From Diphasiastrum complanatum (Eukaryota; Streptophyta; Lycopodiopsida; Lycopodiales; Lycopodiaceae), in the NCBI GenBank assembly GCA_029204225.1, contig CM055108.1, positions 4,588,735 through 4,652,734 on the forward strand: DNA of 64,000 nucleotides. The letters run 5' to 3'. Below the pieces are notes generated by a model. That model worked only from the letters and a program-made list of their open reading frames with translations. It had not been told where the DNA came from and ran no database searches. Every line of letters starts with the position of its first letter. Position 1 is the first letter of the stretch. Positions 21,116 through 34,300 of the stretch are shown here, one piece after another. The translations under genes and the position numbers were made by a program.

Positions 21116-23134
21116 GATTTGGATAACCCATGGTATTGTGTTGGGACATATTATCTCACGAAATGGCATTGCCACTGACCCTGAAAAGATCCTATCATTC
21201 GAAATCTACCGGAACCGCATACGATACGTGAAGTTTACTCCTTCCTTGGCCACGCCAACTACTATCGGTGCTTTATTTTCGATTTTGCTAACAAAGCCCG
21301 CTTAATCTACAAAGTAGTTGTAGTTCCCAAATGGACGGATGAACAATGCGTCGCCTTCAATCAACTCAAAGAAGCCCTTACCAAAGCACCCATCCTCCGA
21401 GCTCCTGATTATTCTAAAGAATTCCATGTGCATACCGATGCATCCAAGTATGCCATTGGAGCAATGCTCAACCCAACCGGGAGAATTCAAAAAGGATTAC
21501 CCAATTTGTTTTCTTAGTCGACAATTGATACCTGCTGAAGTCAATTATACCACTATCGAACGCGAAGCCTTGGCAATTGTATATGCGGTTCAGAAGTTTC
21601 GCCATTATCTTCTAGGAAAATTTTTTGCGCTCTTTAGTGAAAATCAAGCACTGTTGTATCTCATCAACAAGACCTGCACCACAGGTCGTATTACTAGATG
21701 GATCCTATTATTGAGAGAATTTGAGTTTAGGATCGTGGTTCGTAAAGGAGTTCAGCATTTTTTAGCAGATCATCTATCCCGAATCCCTAACCTTCCTACC
21801 CCTGATCAAGGCGTCAATGATGATTTACCATATGCAATCCTTTTCCAAGTTGACTCTACACTTGTATGGGCTAAAGAAATTACCGAATATTTAACTTCAG
21901 GGCAGATGGATCCTTCTTTCTCTAAACCCAAACAACGAGCGTTGGTCCTCAAAACTAAACCTTATACGTTAATTGCAGGACAACTCTACAAGCCAGGGTT
22001 AGATGGAATTATCCGACGATGTCTTACTGAAGGAGAAATCCCCTCTGTAATTTCCCTCACTCATGAAGGTATTGGTGCCGGCCATTTCTCTTCTGAAACA
22101 ACTGCTAAGAAAATCCTCTTGGCTGGTTTTTGGTGGCCAACACTCTTCAAGGATACGCACAATTACACTAAGGCTTGTGATGTCTGCCAACGCACAAAAC
22201 GCTTTCAAAAAACAGACTACATGCCTTTACACCCTGTAACCACTGATCAAGCTTTTCAGAAATGGGAAATTGATTATGTCGGACCTATTAGTCCTGCTGC
22301 TCGACACACACAATCTCGTTACATCATAGTAGCTACAGACTACTGCACCAAATGGGTTGAAGCAAGAGCTGTTCGCAATGCTGACGCTCGTTCCACCGCC
22401 AAATTTCTCTTTGAACAGGTTATAGTTCGGTTCAGATGTCCTCTAGAGCTTATCAGTGATAGGGGAACACATTTCCTTAACTCTGTCATAGCAAATCTTC
22501 TTTCCAAATTTTTGTGGTACATCGCTAAAGTTCCCCATACTATCCACACTGCAACGACTTGGTAGAATCCACCAATAAAATCCTATGTGGCATTCTCACC
22601 AAAACCTTCGAATCCAGCTGATCTGATTGGGAACTCAAACTCCATGCTGCTCTCTGGGCTTATCGCACTACCCCGAAGCGAGCTTCGGGATTAACCACCT
22701 TCCAGCTCACAAATGGTCAAGAAGCCGTTATGCCTATGGAATTCCATATTCCCTCCCTTCGAGTAGCCTACAACCTTGAGCTCGATACTCCTCAAAATCT
22801 AGCAAATAGGTTATTCCATCTGGAGCAACTCTGTGAAACATGACGGATCAGCATTCATGCTCAACAAGTCCACAAATGACGACAAAAAGCATGGCATGAT
22901 CGATCATTGAAACTTAGGGATTTCCAGGTGGGCGATAAGGTCCTGCTATACCAGGCCAAAGCCTTCAAAGGCAAACTGAAATTTTTAGGCCAAGGACCTT
23001 ACGTCATAAAAAAAATCCTTGCCTCTGGATATGTTCAACTCCAAACCCTTCAAGGCGATGTCCTCGACACTGTGGTCAATGGGAGTCGACTGAGAAAGTA
23101 CAACGAACCCTGCTTTTATCTTGATATGTATTAG
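21116..23134 (+). pseudogene. Gypsy RNase H, integrase and C-terminal domain
   Basis: RNase H: EFHVHTDASKYAIGAML, frame change near 21475, FLSRQLIPAEVNYTTIEREA and HYLLGKFFALFSENQALLYL. Integrase zinc region: HEGIGAGHFSSETTAKK and CDVCQRTKRF. Core: KWEIDYVGPISP (first Asp), LISDRGTHFLNS (second Asp), then after a frameshift near 22560 VESTNKILCGILTK (catalytic Glu). The C-terminal domain (22907-23134) has FQVGDKVLLYQAK and GQGPYVIKKI, ending at the TAG 23132-23134. Stops at 22621, 22842 and 22878 inactivate it. It is parallel to the - strand copy at 15865-15237. Confidence 0.92.
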
Positions 23135-23690
23135 CTGTTTTTTCTCTACTGTTTATTTTTTTTCTTCTCCTTTTTTATTATTTGTATGCCATTTTGACAA
23201 CATTTTTTGTTGTGATTTGTTGTTCCACCCATCAAGATACTATCAGATCAGGTATACCAACAGTCTTCTCTGAGAAAACCACAAAAGTCATTAGTTTCAG
23301 ACAAAATGTTTTCACATCATCTCAGATAGAATTCGTCTGACCCCTTTCTTATAGAGAGCGATTCATTTTTGGCCTCCGCAAATTCTGTCTCAGAAGAAAA
23401 ATGTCAAAAAAATCAAAAAATGGAGTTTTCTTCATCAGATATCCATGTTCAGAATTCGCAGACAATTTGCGGGAGCTCAAATTGATCCTCGATTTCTCTA
23501 TTACCTCCGCAAATTCTGATCAGATACATTTTTGCGCTATCACACATTTTCTCTCTTTTGGCAAACACAAATCACTTACAGGAATTCACGGGCCCTCAAA
23601 ATGATGCCTCAAAATTTGCGACCATCATTACCAAATCGTGGACACTGAGGACGATTTCTGGGTGAAGTTGCGAATTCTTGCCCAAAAAAG
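23135..23690 (+). other. Spacer between integrase and accessory ORF
   Basis: Noncoding and homologous to the - strand spacer at 15236-14690. Poly-T and poly-A runs and GAATTC words are frequent. No gene is seen. Confidence 0.7.
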
Positions 23691-23702
23691 TCTATATATA
23701 GG
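23691..23702 (+). promoter_or_regulatory. TATA box upstream of accessory ORF copy 2
   Basis: TCTATATATAGG lies about 110 bases before the ATG at 23810 and matches in sequence and distance the TATA box of copy 1 (14677-14685). Initiation about 30 bases later would give a short leader in the conserved CTCTCCACGAGTTC region. Confidence 0.6.
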
Positions 23703-23809
23703 TCTCCACCCTCTCTCCACGAGTTCATTTTAGATTGCTGCTCTCGAGTTCATGCCAATTTTTTTCAAAATTTTCAAAATTCTCAGAGCAATCTAAAATC
23801 ACTGCTGCC

Positions 23810-24094
23810 ATGGCTTCTCGTGATTCCTCACTGAGCTTGCATCGCCGTAAACCCCCTCGTCCTTATTCAGGGGATATAATCATGATCTCTCTTAAGAATT
23901 ACACTGAGCAGCTCACACTGGCCAAGGATATTCTCACCAACCTTGGCTTTGATCTAACACTTTTCCGGGACCAGCAGAGAGAGAGCCTCATCCGAGCAGC
24001 CTATTCGACCTATTCGGATGAGTTCCAAACTTTTCGGCTTACAACCAAGACTGGCAGTTATTCTATTATCAACGTCTTTCCGGGGGATCTTTAG
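23810..24094 (+). pseudogene. Retroelement accessory ORF (copy 2, truncated)
   Basis: It begins at ATG 23810 in the context GCCATGG and encodes 94 residues before a TAG at 24092. The sequence MASRDSSLSLHRRKPPRPYS, then NYTEQLTLAKDILTNLGFDL and FRDQQRESLIRAAYSTYSDE, matches copy 1 (13793-14566) along its first 90 residues. Homology then stops and unrelated sequence begins, so the 3' part of the gene and the 3' LTR are missing. It lies about 0.68 kb after the integrase stop in the same orientation. Function unknown. Confidence 0.8.
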
Positions 24095-24812
24095 AGTGTG
24101 CGATATCGATATGACGCACAGATGTACGACTGCTCTTGGTTTTCTTTACCTTTGGCGCGTCGATCCGATATTGGTACGGACAAGATGAAAAGTAGAGAAA
24201 ATATAAGAACTTTCAGAGGAAATATTCTAGATTTCCCGCTTCGGCGCAGCGGCTATGTTGTCTCCTCTTTGCAAAGATTTTGAAATGTGTGATTGTTCAA
24301 AAGACAAAGATCAGCAATGTGAAAAGTATGAAGCTTCCTTACTTTGAATGGCAGTACTAGACACTGTCTAGTGTGATTTGCGGTACCCCAAACAAACAAA
24401 TGAGAGATTTCTTGGCAAACTTCCCACACAAATAGCACTTTTCACAACAACCAAAAAATATTGTAAATTTTTTTCACACTCAACAAATTTTCAATCTGTC
24501 TGATGCTGCCCTGGCCTTTCTGATGCCTTTGGGACTGTGCTTTTCAGAACAACTAGGAAGTATTGTAAAAATCTCTCCACTCAACAGATTTTCAATTTGT
24601 CTGATGCTACTCTGGTCTTTCTGATGCCTCCGGGACTGTGTCTTCGTTTCCCACTGATGATTTTGAGCTCTAAACCTGCAAAATACACCAAAGAAGAATT
24701 TCCTCCAACCGTTTTTGTCTCTCCAAACTTTCACCTCCCGTGAAGGACTTTCTCACTTCATTGCGGAGCATGTGACAAGCTTATCCACTGATCAGGCACG
24801 CAGGACTATCGG
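24095..24812 (-). other. Internal region of a small - strand LTR element, with tandem repeat
   Basis: This lies between the Gypsy breakpoint and the primer site of a - oriented LTR. It contains a two-copy tandem repeat of about 103 bp (24435-24538 and 24539-24640), each copy holding TTTTCAATCTGTCTGATGCT-like and TTTCTGATGCC words. No coding domain is recognised; the open frame across it just reflects the repeat. Confidence 0.55.
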
Positions 24813-25086
24813 AGCTCTGATACCATATCAAGAATCAGATATGCAACATCAAATCTTCACCATAAGCAATCACCAAAGAAGGCGGAAGAAGAATACACAC
24901 TATCACTCTATCACACTATAGCATACTGAATGTAAAATGTACAAATGAACCCTAAACCCTGATAGAGAGAGAAAACCTACGAGTAGACTAATAGACTAGC
25001 CTACGACTAATTATAACTGGTAACAGCTGTCAACATTAATGTACATCGTAAACAGTAACAATGAGGTTTATCATTGATTTCTAACA
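24813..25086 (-). repeat. Small Copia-type LTR (261 bp) with primer site, - orientation
   Basis: On the + strand GCTCTGATACCA (24814-24825) is the complement of the tRNA-Met primer site. The adjoining LTR (24826-25086) ends CTAACA, so on the - strand it begins TGTTAGAAATCAATGATAAA. A clear homologue lies on the + strand in PhzF intron 2 (39135-39394). It sits inside a + strand Copia RT sequence that continues at 25087. Confidence 0.8.
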
Positions 25087-25395
25087 ATCACGAGCTTGGT
25101 ATAAGAAGCTCGACAGTCTTCTGAAGTCTCTAGACTTCAATCCTACACAACCAGACTGTAATGTCTACATAAAAAGATTAGGAAAAAATTTTGTGATTCT
25201 GACTATTTTCGTGGATGATTATCTTATGATAGGAAACTCCTTGATGCTAATCATTGATGCTAATCAAGGACACAAAGAGTCAGATTTATGAAAATTATGA
25301 AATCACAGATCTGGGAGAAGCAACAAAATGCCTCGGGTTGGAGATCAGAAGAGATCGGATAAAAGCTTCTGCCCAAATGTCCTGAGTCACAAGAT
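25087..25395 (+). pseudogene. Copia RT fragment
   Basis: The reading RAWYKKLDSLLKSLDFNPTQ, then DCNVYIKRLGKNFVILTIFV and the catalytic-site variant VDDYLMIGNS, is Copia RT. A short duplication of GATGCTAATCA near 25237-25265 and a frameshift follow, then YENYEITDLGEATKCLGLEI. It is an isolated relic just upstream of the PhzF gene. Confidence 0.82.
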
Positions 25396-25578
25396 ATACC
25401 AAGCTGCAAGATGTAGCTTGTGCCCAAATGTACTGAGTCATGAGATGTAGCTGTGTACAAATGTATCTCCTCATGGCACCACCAAGATCTTGGGCGAGCG
25501 CTTGGATGTCCACCACCTAGATCCTAGGGGAGTGCTTGCACGAGTTGACACATCTAGGCATCCCACATGGCTGGTCTC

Positions 25579-25586
25579 AATATAAG
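25579..25586 (+). promoter_or_regulatory. Candidate TATA box of the PhzF-family gene
   Basis: AATATAAG lies about 135 bases upstream of the ATG at 25720. The likely leader contains CTCGT repeated four times at 25681-25700 and CT-rich sequence, typical of plant 5' leaders. No stronger TATA candidate lies nearer. Confidence 0.45.
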
Positions 25587-25719
25587 TGCTATCTAGTCCC
25601 TAGTCCCCATCCCTCTCACAATAACCGAGTCAAAACTCCAAACCCAACTCTCAATCTTCTCTTCATTTTGGTTCATTTTGCTCGTCTCGTCTCGTCTCGT
25701 CCCATTTCTGTGAGATCGC

Positions 25720-28318
25720 ATGGCTTCCATCTACTCCTCTCTTCGCACCATCTCTTCTTCTATTACCTCCTCCTCTTCCTCACTATCGCACACTTCATTG
25801 CCTCTTTCCAGAACCATTCATCACTCCAGCAGCCTCTGCTTTGCAACATCCATAAATTATTGTAAGCATACTAGTAAGCTTCATTTTGCTTTATTTTCAC
25901 ATCTATCTGTCTCGGCATCTGGGCATCGGCGGGTTGCTGCAGCATGCGCATTGCCATCCTCTTCTACTTCTGCTGCCGCTTCTGACATTGAAAACCAATC
26001 CTCGCCGGAGTCTCTGGAAGAATCAGCGGTGGACATGGCCGGGCAGCAGGCGCTGAGGGAGGCTGTTCGGAGGTTAGCAGAGGAGGATCTAGAAGAAGCA
26101 GCGGAGAAGTATAATCTGGAAGAGGAACTATTCTCAGAAGTGCATTACGCACAGGTGCTCATTCTTATCTTTCTGTAAGAATATTAGTAATGATTATGCT
26201 GCTAGTTGCTGTTTGAGAATAGATCAAGCATGTGCTCCCTAATGTCTTAATAGCATGCCTCATGCAAGCCAATTACAGAAGAAAAATGTGATAAGGTGAA
26301 TCTGAGGTTACCATATAGCACAACTTCATGTATATCTTTTCTATTCTGGCTTCTCAAGATGTTTCCTACCTTGCAATCAAATGGAATAAATTATTCACTT
26401 CATTTAAATATTTCAAGAGCTCTTTACCTAGAATTTGCAGATTTTGCGCATCCTTCCTCTTTTTACAGATCTATCTTCCTTCAGATTTTGTTTCTATTGT
26501 GCCATTTATTCCTCCAACATTACAATCAGTTCGTGGCTCAATATCAATGTGGAATTGCGTAACGACTTTGATTATCACCAGATTGGTACGGTTTAATATG
26601 AAATTAGACGGGACAAATATGCTCTCCAGGCATTTCCTCATCTCTAGGTTTGGAGTCCAATTCCATGCAAGCGCACATTGACATACAATGATAGAAAAAG
26701 GTATGTGCACCCGAAAGTTGTAGTTTATGAGCACCTTCACATGAAGTTTGAACTACCAAAAATTTGATAGATACTTGTTCCCAAGCGTTAAGCATGATGC
26801 CTCAAGAGTATTTCAAGCATGCAATCTTCCAGGCGGGGGAGGATGTAAAAATTCTTCTCAAGAACTTTTGATCAGTTTTTAATTAAAAATTGCAAAATTA
26901 TCACCTTGGAGATATTTGATATATTTAGAGTTGCAATTCTGTAGCTTTCTCATAGGAGAGGAGACAAACAATACAATTTGAAAAATGGTTTCATTTGGAG
27001 TAAATGCACTCTAGGTGTCTTAGGATGCCACTAGTCTTTTGACGTGTTTTAAGATTTTGATTTCTTATTGATGCTTTTGTGGCCTTCACAAATCACCATA
27101 TTGGGCATGCATCGCAATTTGGTGTCATCTTGTGCAAGCGTGGAAGTGTTCTCTAACAAAGCTTAACCCTCCTAAAAATTGAATGATATATGGAGAAATG
27201 GTCCTAAAATGAGGGTCTCTTAACTTTGTAGCAAAGACTAAAAGGTTTTTGGCAGAAAATAGTGAACTTCATGTTGATGGCTTGCTATAGCCCCATCCAA
27301 TACCTATGTAAATACATCTACATATAGTTTGAGGTCTTAATGCCTCAGTCACATGTACAACTGAAATCTATGATTATAATTTATGCTGATAAAGACAAAC
27401 AATCTATTGATTACTCCACTTTTAACTGACTTTGTCTTGCTTTTATGTAGTAATGTCCCTTCCTCTCATTGCCAAGTCAATACATTAAGAAGCTAAATTG
27501 TACCATTTCAACATTTGTAGAGGGAAACCAATACTAGTCCCCTCTTGGGGTTCTCGTGTTGGCTTGTTGAAATCATCTTCTTGATATGAGGGATGAACCA
27601 TCTCAAATAGCCAACTGCTTAAAATGAGTGAATATTGTCACATTTCTAGAACCAAGATGTGAGGGATGTGCATGCATTACTCTAATTTCGCTATGTACCT
27701 CGAGAACTTGAAGTCCATATGTGCAAATTGTTGACTACTAGGACTTCATGGCTAGCAATTTGGATAAGCCATGTCCATAAGTCAACCTCATGCCTTTTTC
27801 TCAAACATTCGCAAAAATCTTTCATCTCTTTTGGTTTAACGTCGCATGAAATCCTTATCAACAAAATTGTGTGTTATTATCACTAGATTTTATGTCATAG
27901 AGCTATAAGCGGACCCTCCCTAAGTATCACTATTGTGTTTCGGGTACTTTATGCTCTCCCAAACTTCTCTCAATGGAAGTTTCCTAGTTTCTATCAATGT
28001 ACATTACTAATATTAGTAAGAATACATCATGAATGTGCAAGAATGCAACACATGCTAAAATACAAGCTGAATTCAGCCTACAAAGAATCATCTCTCCTTA
28101 CACAGTGATCTCTCTCTAATCTAGGAATGAAAAACACTCTTGATCTAGAGGGACTAGCACAAATGACTTTGATACAATGTTAGAAATCAAAGAACGGAGA
28201 TTCGTTCACACAAAGAGAGGAGAGGAGAAGAGAAAGACTAGCTTGCATCGGTAGAGAAATCTTCAATAGGACCCAAAATGCCCTCCAAGGAGAGGGCTAC
28301 GCATATACAATGATTCTC

Positions 28319-28392
<74 letters not shown>

Positions 28393-31300
28393 TATTAACG
28401 TCTTTTCCATGCCAAAAGGCATATAAGACTGGTAAATGCACATGTCAATTATGTGGTAACAGTGGGAGTGTATGAAACGTCTCCAGAACAGTACGAAAGA
28501 AACAACATTATTAAAAAATGTCCGGCCACTCTTGCTAAATCCTTCTGCATTGTTGTTCCATTCTGGACTTTGTGCTCACGTCTTCTCAAATATCCTTGCC
28601 CTGTAATTTGGCTATAGGAGCAATGAATTTGACATGTTGATGCTAAGAAGCTTTCCAAAGAGGGCTAAATACATGCAAAGGAAGTTCTCTAGCATTTTAT
28701 AACCATCCGAAGAAAGGTCTTGTGAAAAATATCTTAAATAGTTTTTTTAAGGTAAAGTGGCTTGTTGGTGGTAACTGAAAGTACCTTTAACTGTAATCAT
28801 CCTGAAAGGATTGTATTTCATGATTAAGATCAGTTAAACACTCAGGTCTATAGACAAACTTCAACCTCTACATCATCACTAAGATTAGTAACACTATCAG
28901 AATCAGTTTGGCCTTTAGACAAAACTTCGCGTCTCAGTGAATCCAAATATGCATGCTGCTTCTTTGTCGGTTTAAGTTAGGATGGAGAATACTAGGATTT
29001 GGGCTTGAGATCTTAACACCAAAAGATGATATAGTTTGACCTCTGAAGTATCCTATTCATCACCCGCATTATTTCACATCCACTTAAGCCCTCATGTGTA
29101 CAGTGTAACAGAAGTCTTGAAGTGTGTCGACTCTTGATGATGCCACACTTTTATCAGCACATTTGACAGTAATTATTATCTGCCAGTAGACACTAACTTT
29201 TCTGATTTAAAAATTGTGCAAGAATGATATTGCTTGATGTAGGATGTGGTAGCATATAGTCTATGCTATGCATGATGAAGTTAATGTTTTTAGACTTTGT
29301 GGGTGGATTCCAAATTTACATCCTGAGTAATAATGACATCATCTGCCAAAAGTGAGGAGGCTCTCGTAATACTTCTTGTTCCTAGAAGTTGATTCTTTTG
29401 TTCTGCAATGCCATTTCGAAATGACACTTATGTTTACTTTCCATAAAGTAGAACAATGCTGCAGTCTAGTTGTGCAAACCCCTTTAATTGCATCATGTTT
29501 AGTCATGAAATTTAAGATTTTTTACAGTTAAATTATCTTTTCAAATAAGATTATTGATGCAGCTGCAAGTCAAGCACACTAATGGTAATGTCAAAGAAAT
29601 TTCTGGCAGTACTTTCGTAAAATACATTTCAAATGAAACCCTCCTTGCAATGAGGAACATATCATTTTAATCTATTGTCATTGAGGATTGACATCATGTA
29701 CTAGCAGTAGTCATGTTGCATGTGAACATTTAAATGTTGAAGTTTCAAGTTGACGTCATCTCATTTGTCACAGGTAAATGCTTTTACAGATCGTCCTTTT
29801 AGTGGCAACCCAGCAGCTGTGTGTTATCTCCCTTATGAAAGACATGATCAGTGGCTACAACTGGTTGCTAGAGAGTTTAATCTGTCAGAGACTGCTTTTC
29901 TAATAAAAAGGCGTGGGGGGAAGAAGAGATCTTTAGAAAAGGAAGTCGATCATACTGCAAGTTCACCTGCACTCTTACAACTGGATGAGACTGGAAAGAA
30001 ACTGAAAGAATTTTCCAAGAAAGTCATGCCTGATGATAATGAATTTGACCTTAGATGGTTCACACCCAAAGTCGAGGTACGACATCTCTCTCTCTCCCCA
30101 CCGCCCCCAAAAAAAAAAAAAAAACAGAAAGGAAGCAGTACACCTGTTTCTTATTCTATTTCACACACACAGACTGCAAACAGTGAAGCACATAGGTTGT
30201 ATGAGGGGTGGGACTAAAGACATGGATGTGTTGAAAAAAATTGTTTATTGCAAATAATTTAGAGGCTCTTACCCACCATGATAAAAGATGAATGGGTACT
30301 ATTCGTAATCCATGATGATGTTTAGGGGAATTCCCACGTGTATGATCATTGGTGTGTATTATTTTATTTAGATGATTGTTGTGTCTATATGTGTATTGAC
30401 ATTATTATGGGTATTTGTAAGTTTGTTATGAAAGGTTTTATTGTGAAACTGTTAGATTATCAAGAACCCTATGAAGGCATGATCATGATGGATTTAAAAA
30501 ACTAAAGAATGGGTCATCATAAACAAGTCGTACGAGGCCCTAGGATGTTTTTGGCGTAAAATAAATTTTGATTAACATGCATTGTCAGAATGTTGATGTT
30601 CTAGATAGGCATGAAAAATAAGATCCTAACTTGCCATTAGAAGAATGAGATTCACTCTCAAATTAAAAATTCCTTTAGAAAAGTACCACAAAAAAGAATA
30701 CACGATCACATATTCTGGGAGATTGCCATGCTAATTTTCTACTAGGTCACACATCAAGATATTCATAGGCACAAAGACCTAAATTAAGCACTCATCAGCA
30801 ATAGATTAAGCATTTATTAGAAAACCCTAATTGGCAACACACCAAGAAACATACACTTGGAAGACAAACAAAAGTTGAAGAACTTTTTTGTTGACATCAC
30901 TTGTGGAGGGGAGGATTTACACCTTGATCCACCACAAGACTGCAACCCAATGTACCTCATGGATTTTCCTTAGTTGGGTCACATGATCTATTAATGGTTG
31001 GCCATGCAGCTCGTACCCTCAACCTGACTGGCGTCTCAATATGTACTCGACGAGTCGGTGCACGACAACTATTCTTGTCCACCTTATTGATTATTAAGTT
31101 GTGGGCACACCAATATTGCGATGTAACCAATTTCGAAACTAGGTTATCACTTTGCTAATAAACATGTTGGATGTTCTCTACATCCCTCTAATATTTCCAA
31201 CTTGGAAACTTTGACCTTGGTTATCCACCACAATCCATAAAACCTAGGAGACATCTAGGCCTCAACCATAGCTTAACTCAGTTGAACACTTATGTTAGTA

Positions 31301-34300
31301 TGTTCTAAAGGATTGCTGCCACATTTACAATCATTGGTTCAAGTCTCATTTTTTAGTTGCGGCAAGTATTATACAAAATGTATCAAAAACTATTTAATAG
31401 CAAGGGTCACTACTGCAGTAGCCTTGGATATTGTAATAGTCAATGTTGCAAGAAGGCTAACTGGGAGGCCAAGAAATCTAAAGACAAGGATGATGTGAAA
31501 TTCTTGACTTCCATGGGAAAGAAGGAACTTTCTTCTAAATTCTTTTCATGTACACAATGTGTGAATATAGTGTACGCGTTGATGGAGATCTTATGGCTTC
31601 GTGAAAATGTAGGAAAGTTTTGTAGCATTTTTTTCAGCCATGCAGTTGAGACAAACCGGAGGTGTAGTTAGAAGAGAGAAGACTTGTTTACTATGTGGAC
31701 CTTGAATGGTTTGTTGATGAATACTTGATGCTATTCATGGGAGTGTTGAAGATATTTGTCACATCTATATCGACCACATACGATTGTACCAGAGTTGTCA
31801 ATTGAGTGGCACATCATCATATTTGTCATTATATTACATTCATTTTATCAATTGACATTATTAGTTGTTGTGTACGCCACACAATGGTCAGTTTGTTGTA
31901 CTCATCGTTATGTAATGTACTCGCAATGTTCCTTGTTGTGTTAGATGTCCAAATAGGTGTAGGTTTTCTTATTTGATGTAATTCATGAGGTACATCTATT
32001 CCTCTTTGTGAATGAGCTCAAAGTTACTGGACTAGATGTGAGAAGACAAGTCTCAAGCTAACTTCATCTCTCATTTATCGTTGTTTTATTAAAGTGCAAT
32101 ATGAGCTTTGTGTATACTCTCTTCTCCCTTCTCACATAATGTCACCTAAACCAACAAATCTAGCATCAATCTTGACAATGAACTTTTGATCAAGCTAAGG
32201 TAAACACATGAGAGAAGCAGAAACAATAGCATGACAAAGAGTATCAAAGGTTGTCTGACAATGAGAAGTCCACAAGAAAGAACGAGATTTCTTCAAAAGC
32301 GCATGAAGAGGTGCTGCTACAGTGGCAAAATGTGGAACATGATGACGATGTAGGTGATTTTAAATGCCATTGGGCTGAATCTAAGATGCTAACTGTCACA
32401 AGCAAAAGCTCTCCAAGCTCGTGAATCCTAAAAGGCCGGTGTGAAGAATGATCCTCTCAACCCTAGGCACCCCCTCTTTGAGTCCTTCTACCTGCTATTC
32501 CTGTCAATTGGCCCATGGCATCCACATGTGGGTAATCTCCACCTGGCATGCATGACCCCTGTGACCTGTGAATACTGAGTGACTCATAGGGTACCACCCC
32601 CGTGCCCCGCCAAATACCTGTGACCCGCTTGGTCACCCTGACTACTTGTCAGCTAGCATCTTGTCACTGACGGCTAGGATCTTGACGGTCATTATTCACC
32701 TCATCTCTTACAGCTTGTCAGGCGGTTACACCGGGTCACTGCTTGTGACACCGGTCCCAGCTTGGGGCAAATGTCCACTCCGGTCATTGGCCTTTGACGA
32801 CTGTCGGCCGTAGGCCCTCAAGTAACCTGCCGTGCCGAGATCATGTCAGAACATTGAACACTTTCAAATCTGGAAAATAGTGGACAATTGTAGAACAACA
32901 ATCTTCAAGAAAGAAGAAGCTAAAATTGAGAGAGAAAACTCAAAGCTTGTATTGTACAAATGAATCCCACGCTATTCTAACGTGGAGAGATACAAATAGA
33001 TGAGACATGGTAGATGTAAAGGCTCAAGAATGGAGAGTCAAACAACCCATGGAATTGAACAACCACATGTAACTCCTCATAGGAGTGAATATGAAGTGTC
33101 AAACTCGTATGGACTAAAAAGTCCATTTTTACAATGGTCCCCATTGTAGGAAATAGAAGCCTAAGGATCCAGGATCTTAACTATTCAATCACACAAAGCA
33201 TTCTCGAAAGAAAGAGAGAGATGGCTAGAAACCCTCTTGTAGAAACTCGTGGACAGCCGAGGAGAATAGTCAGTATTGCTTACAAAAGTGTCTCATACAA
33301 GTGGCATGCACACATATATATAGTCCAAGATGACTATCTAACTTCATGACTATTGGCTATCCAACTACTTGACTATTGGCTATCCAACTTTCTATAGGTT
33401 ACATAGAAAGAATAAGGTACCTCCAATATGTCAAGTTGGGGTACTTAATGTCACAATTAGGCCTAGACCCATGAGTCCCTACCAAGTTAATTTCATACTA
33501 ACTTAGTTGACTCTAAGTTTAGTAGGCCTAATATAATAAATGACCATGGTTACACAACTCTCGACCTTTTGGGTCAAAGTAACCTATGGTAATGCAAGCA
33601 ATTCCATTTACGTTCCAACACCCTCCTTGAATGGAAATGCATAACATAACATGAAGTAACTTCTCGAAAGAGAAAAATGCCACTTGCAGTCAGAACTTCA
33701 TATGGGCATTTTCAACTTTTTTTTTATTGAGGCGCTAAGGCCCCAACTTCATATGGGCATTTTCAACTTTTTTTTTATTGAGGCGCTAAGGCCCCAAAAG
33801 GTGTGCGTGACTATATTAAACTTTTTTTTAGGGCTCGTTAAACTAAAAAACGACCTATCTCAGCTCACCAGCCTCTAACTGACTGGTAGAATATCTAGTA
33901 TCGTGGAATAAAATGCGCCCTCCTCTCTTTCACGTGCTTGATCGAAGCTCTTTCTCCTCTCCATTTTTTGCCAATTTCTTGATCAATTCGTAAATTATGC
34001 ATTTCAAATATACGTCTGAAAGGTTTTTTAGAAAATAAAAGAGTACCTTGACTAATCATTGCACATTGAATGCTTTCATTTGTTTACAATGCTTATTCAA
34101 CCACTTTTATGCTATATTTAAGATACCAACACTGAAATTAGCACTGAAATTGTTTTATAAGCATAGAAAAATCAAATTTCTTTTTAGGGTTCCATTTCAA
34201 ACGTTTGAAACTTTGATTCAAACATTTTAAACGCATTTCAATTGTGGATTTTCGATACGTTTGAATCGTTTGAATGCAACTATGGATATAGGCCACGGAA

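Noticed and set aside
24435-24640. Possible CRISPR-like or coding repeat
   Set aside because: It is a two-copy tandem of about 103 bp without spacers in a plant LTR element leader, so neither applies.
28238-28441. - strand open frame of Leu-Ser repeats
   Set aside because: It is only the translation of the (GA)n microsatellite; the same applies to the frames at 38166-38388.
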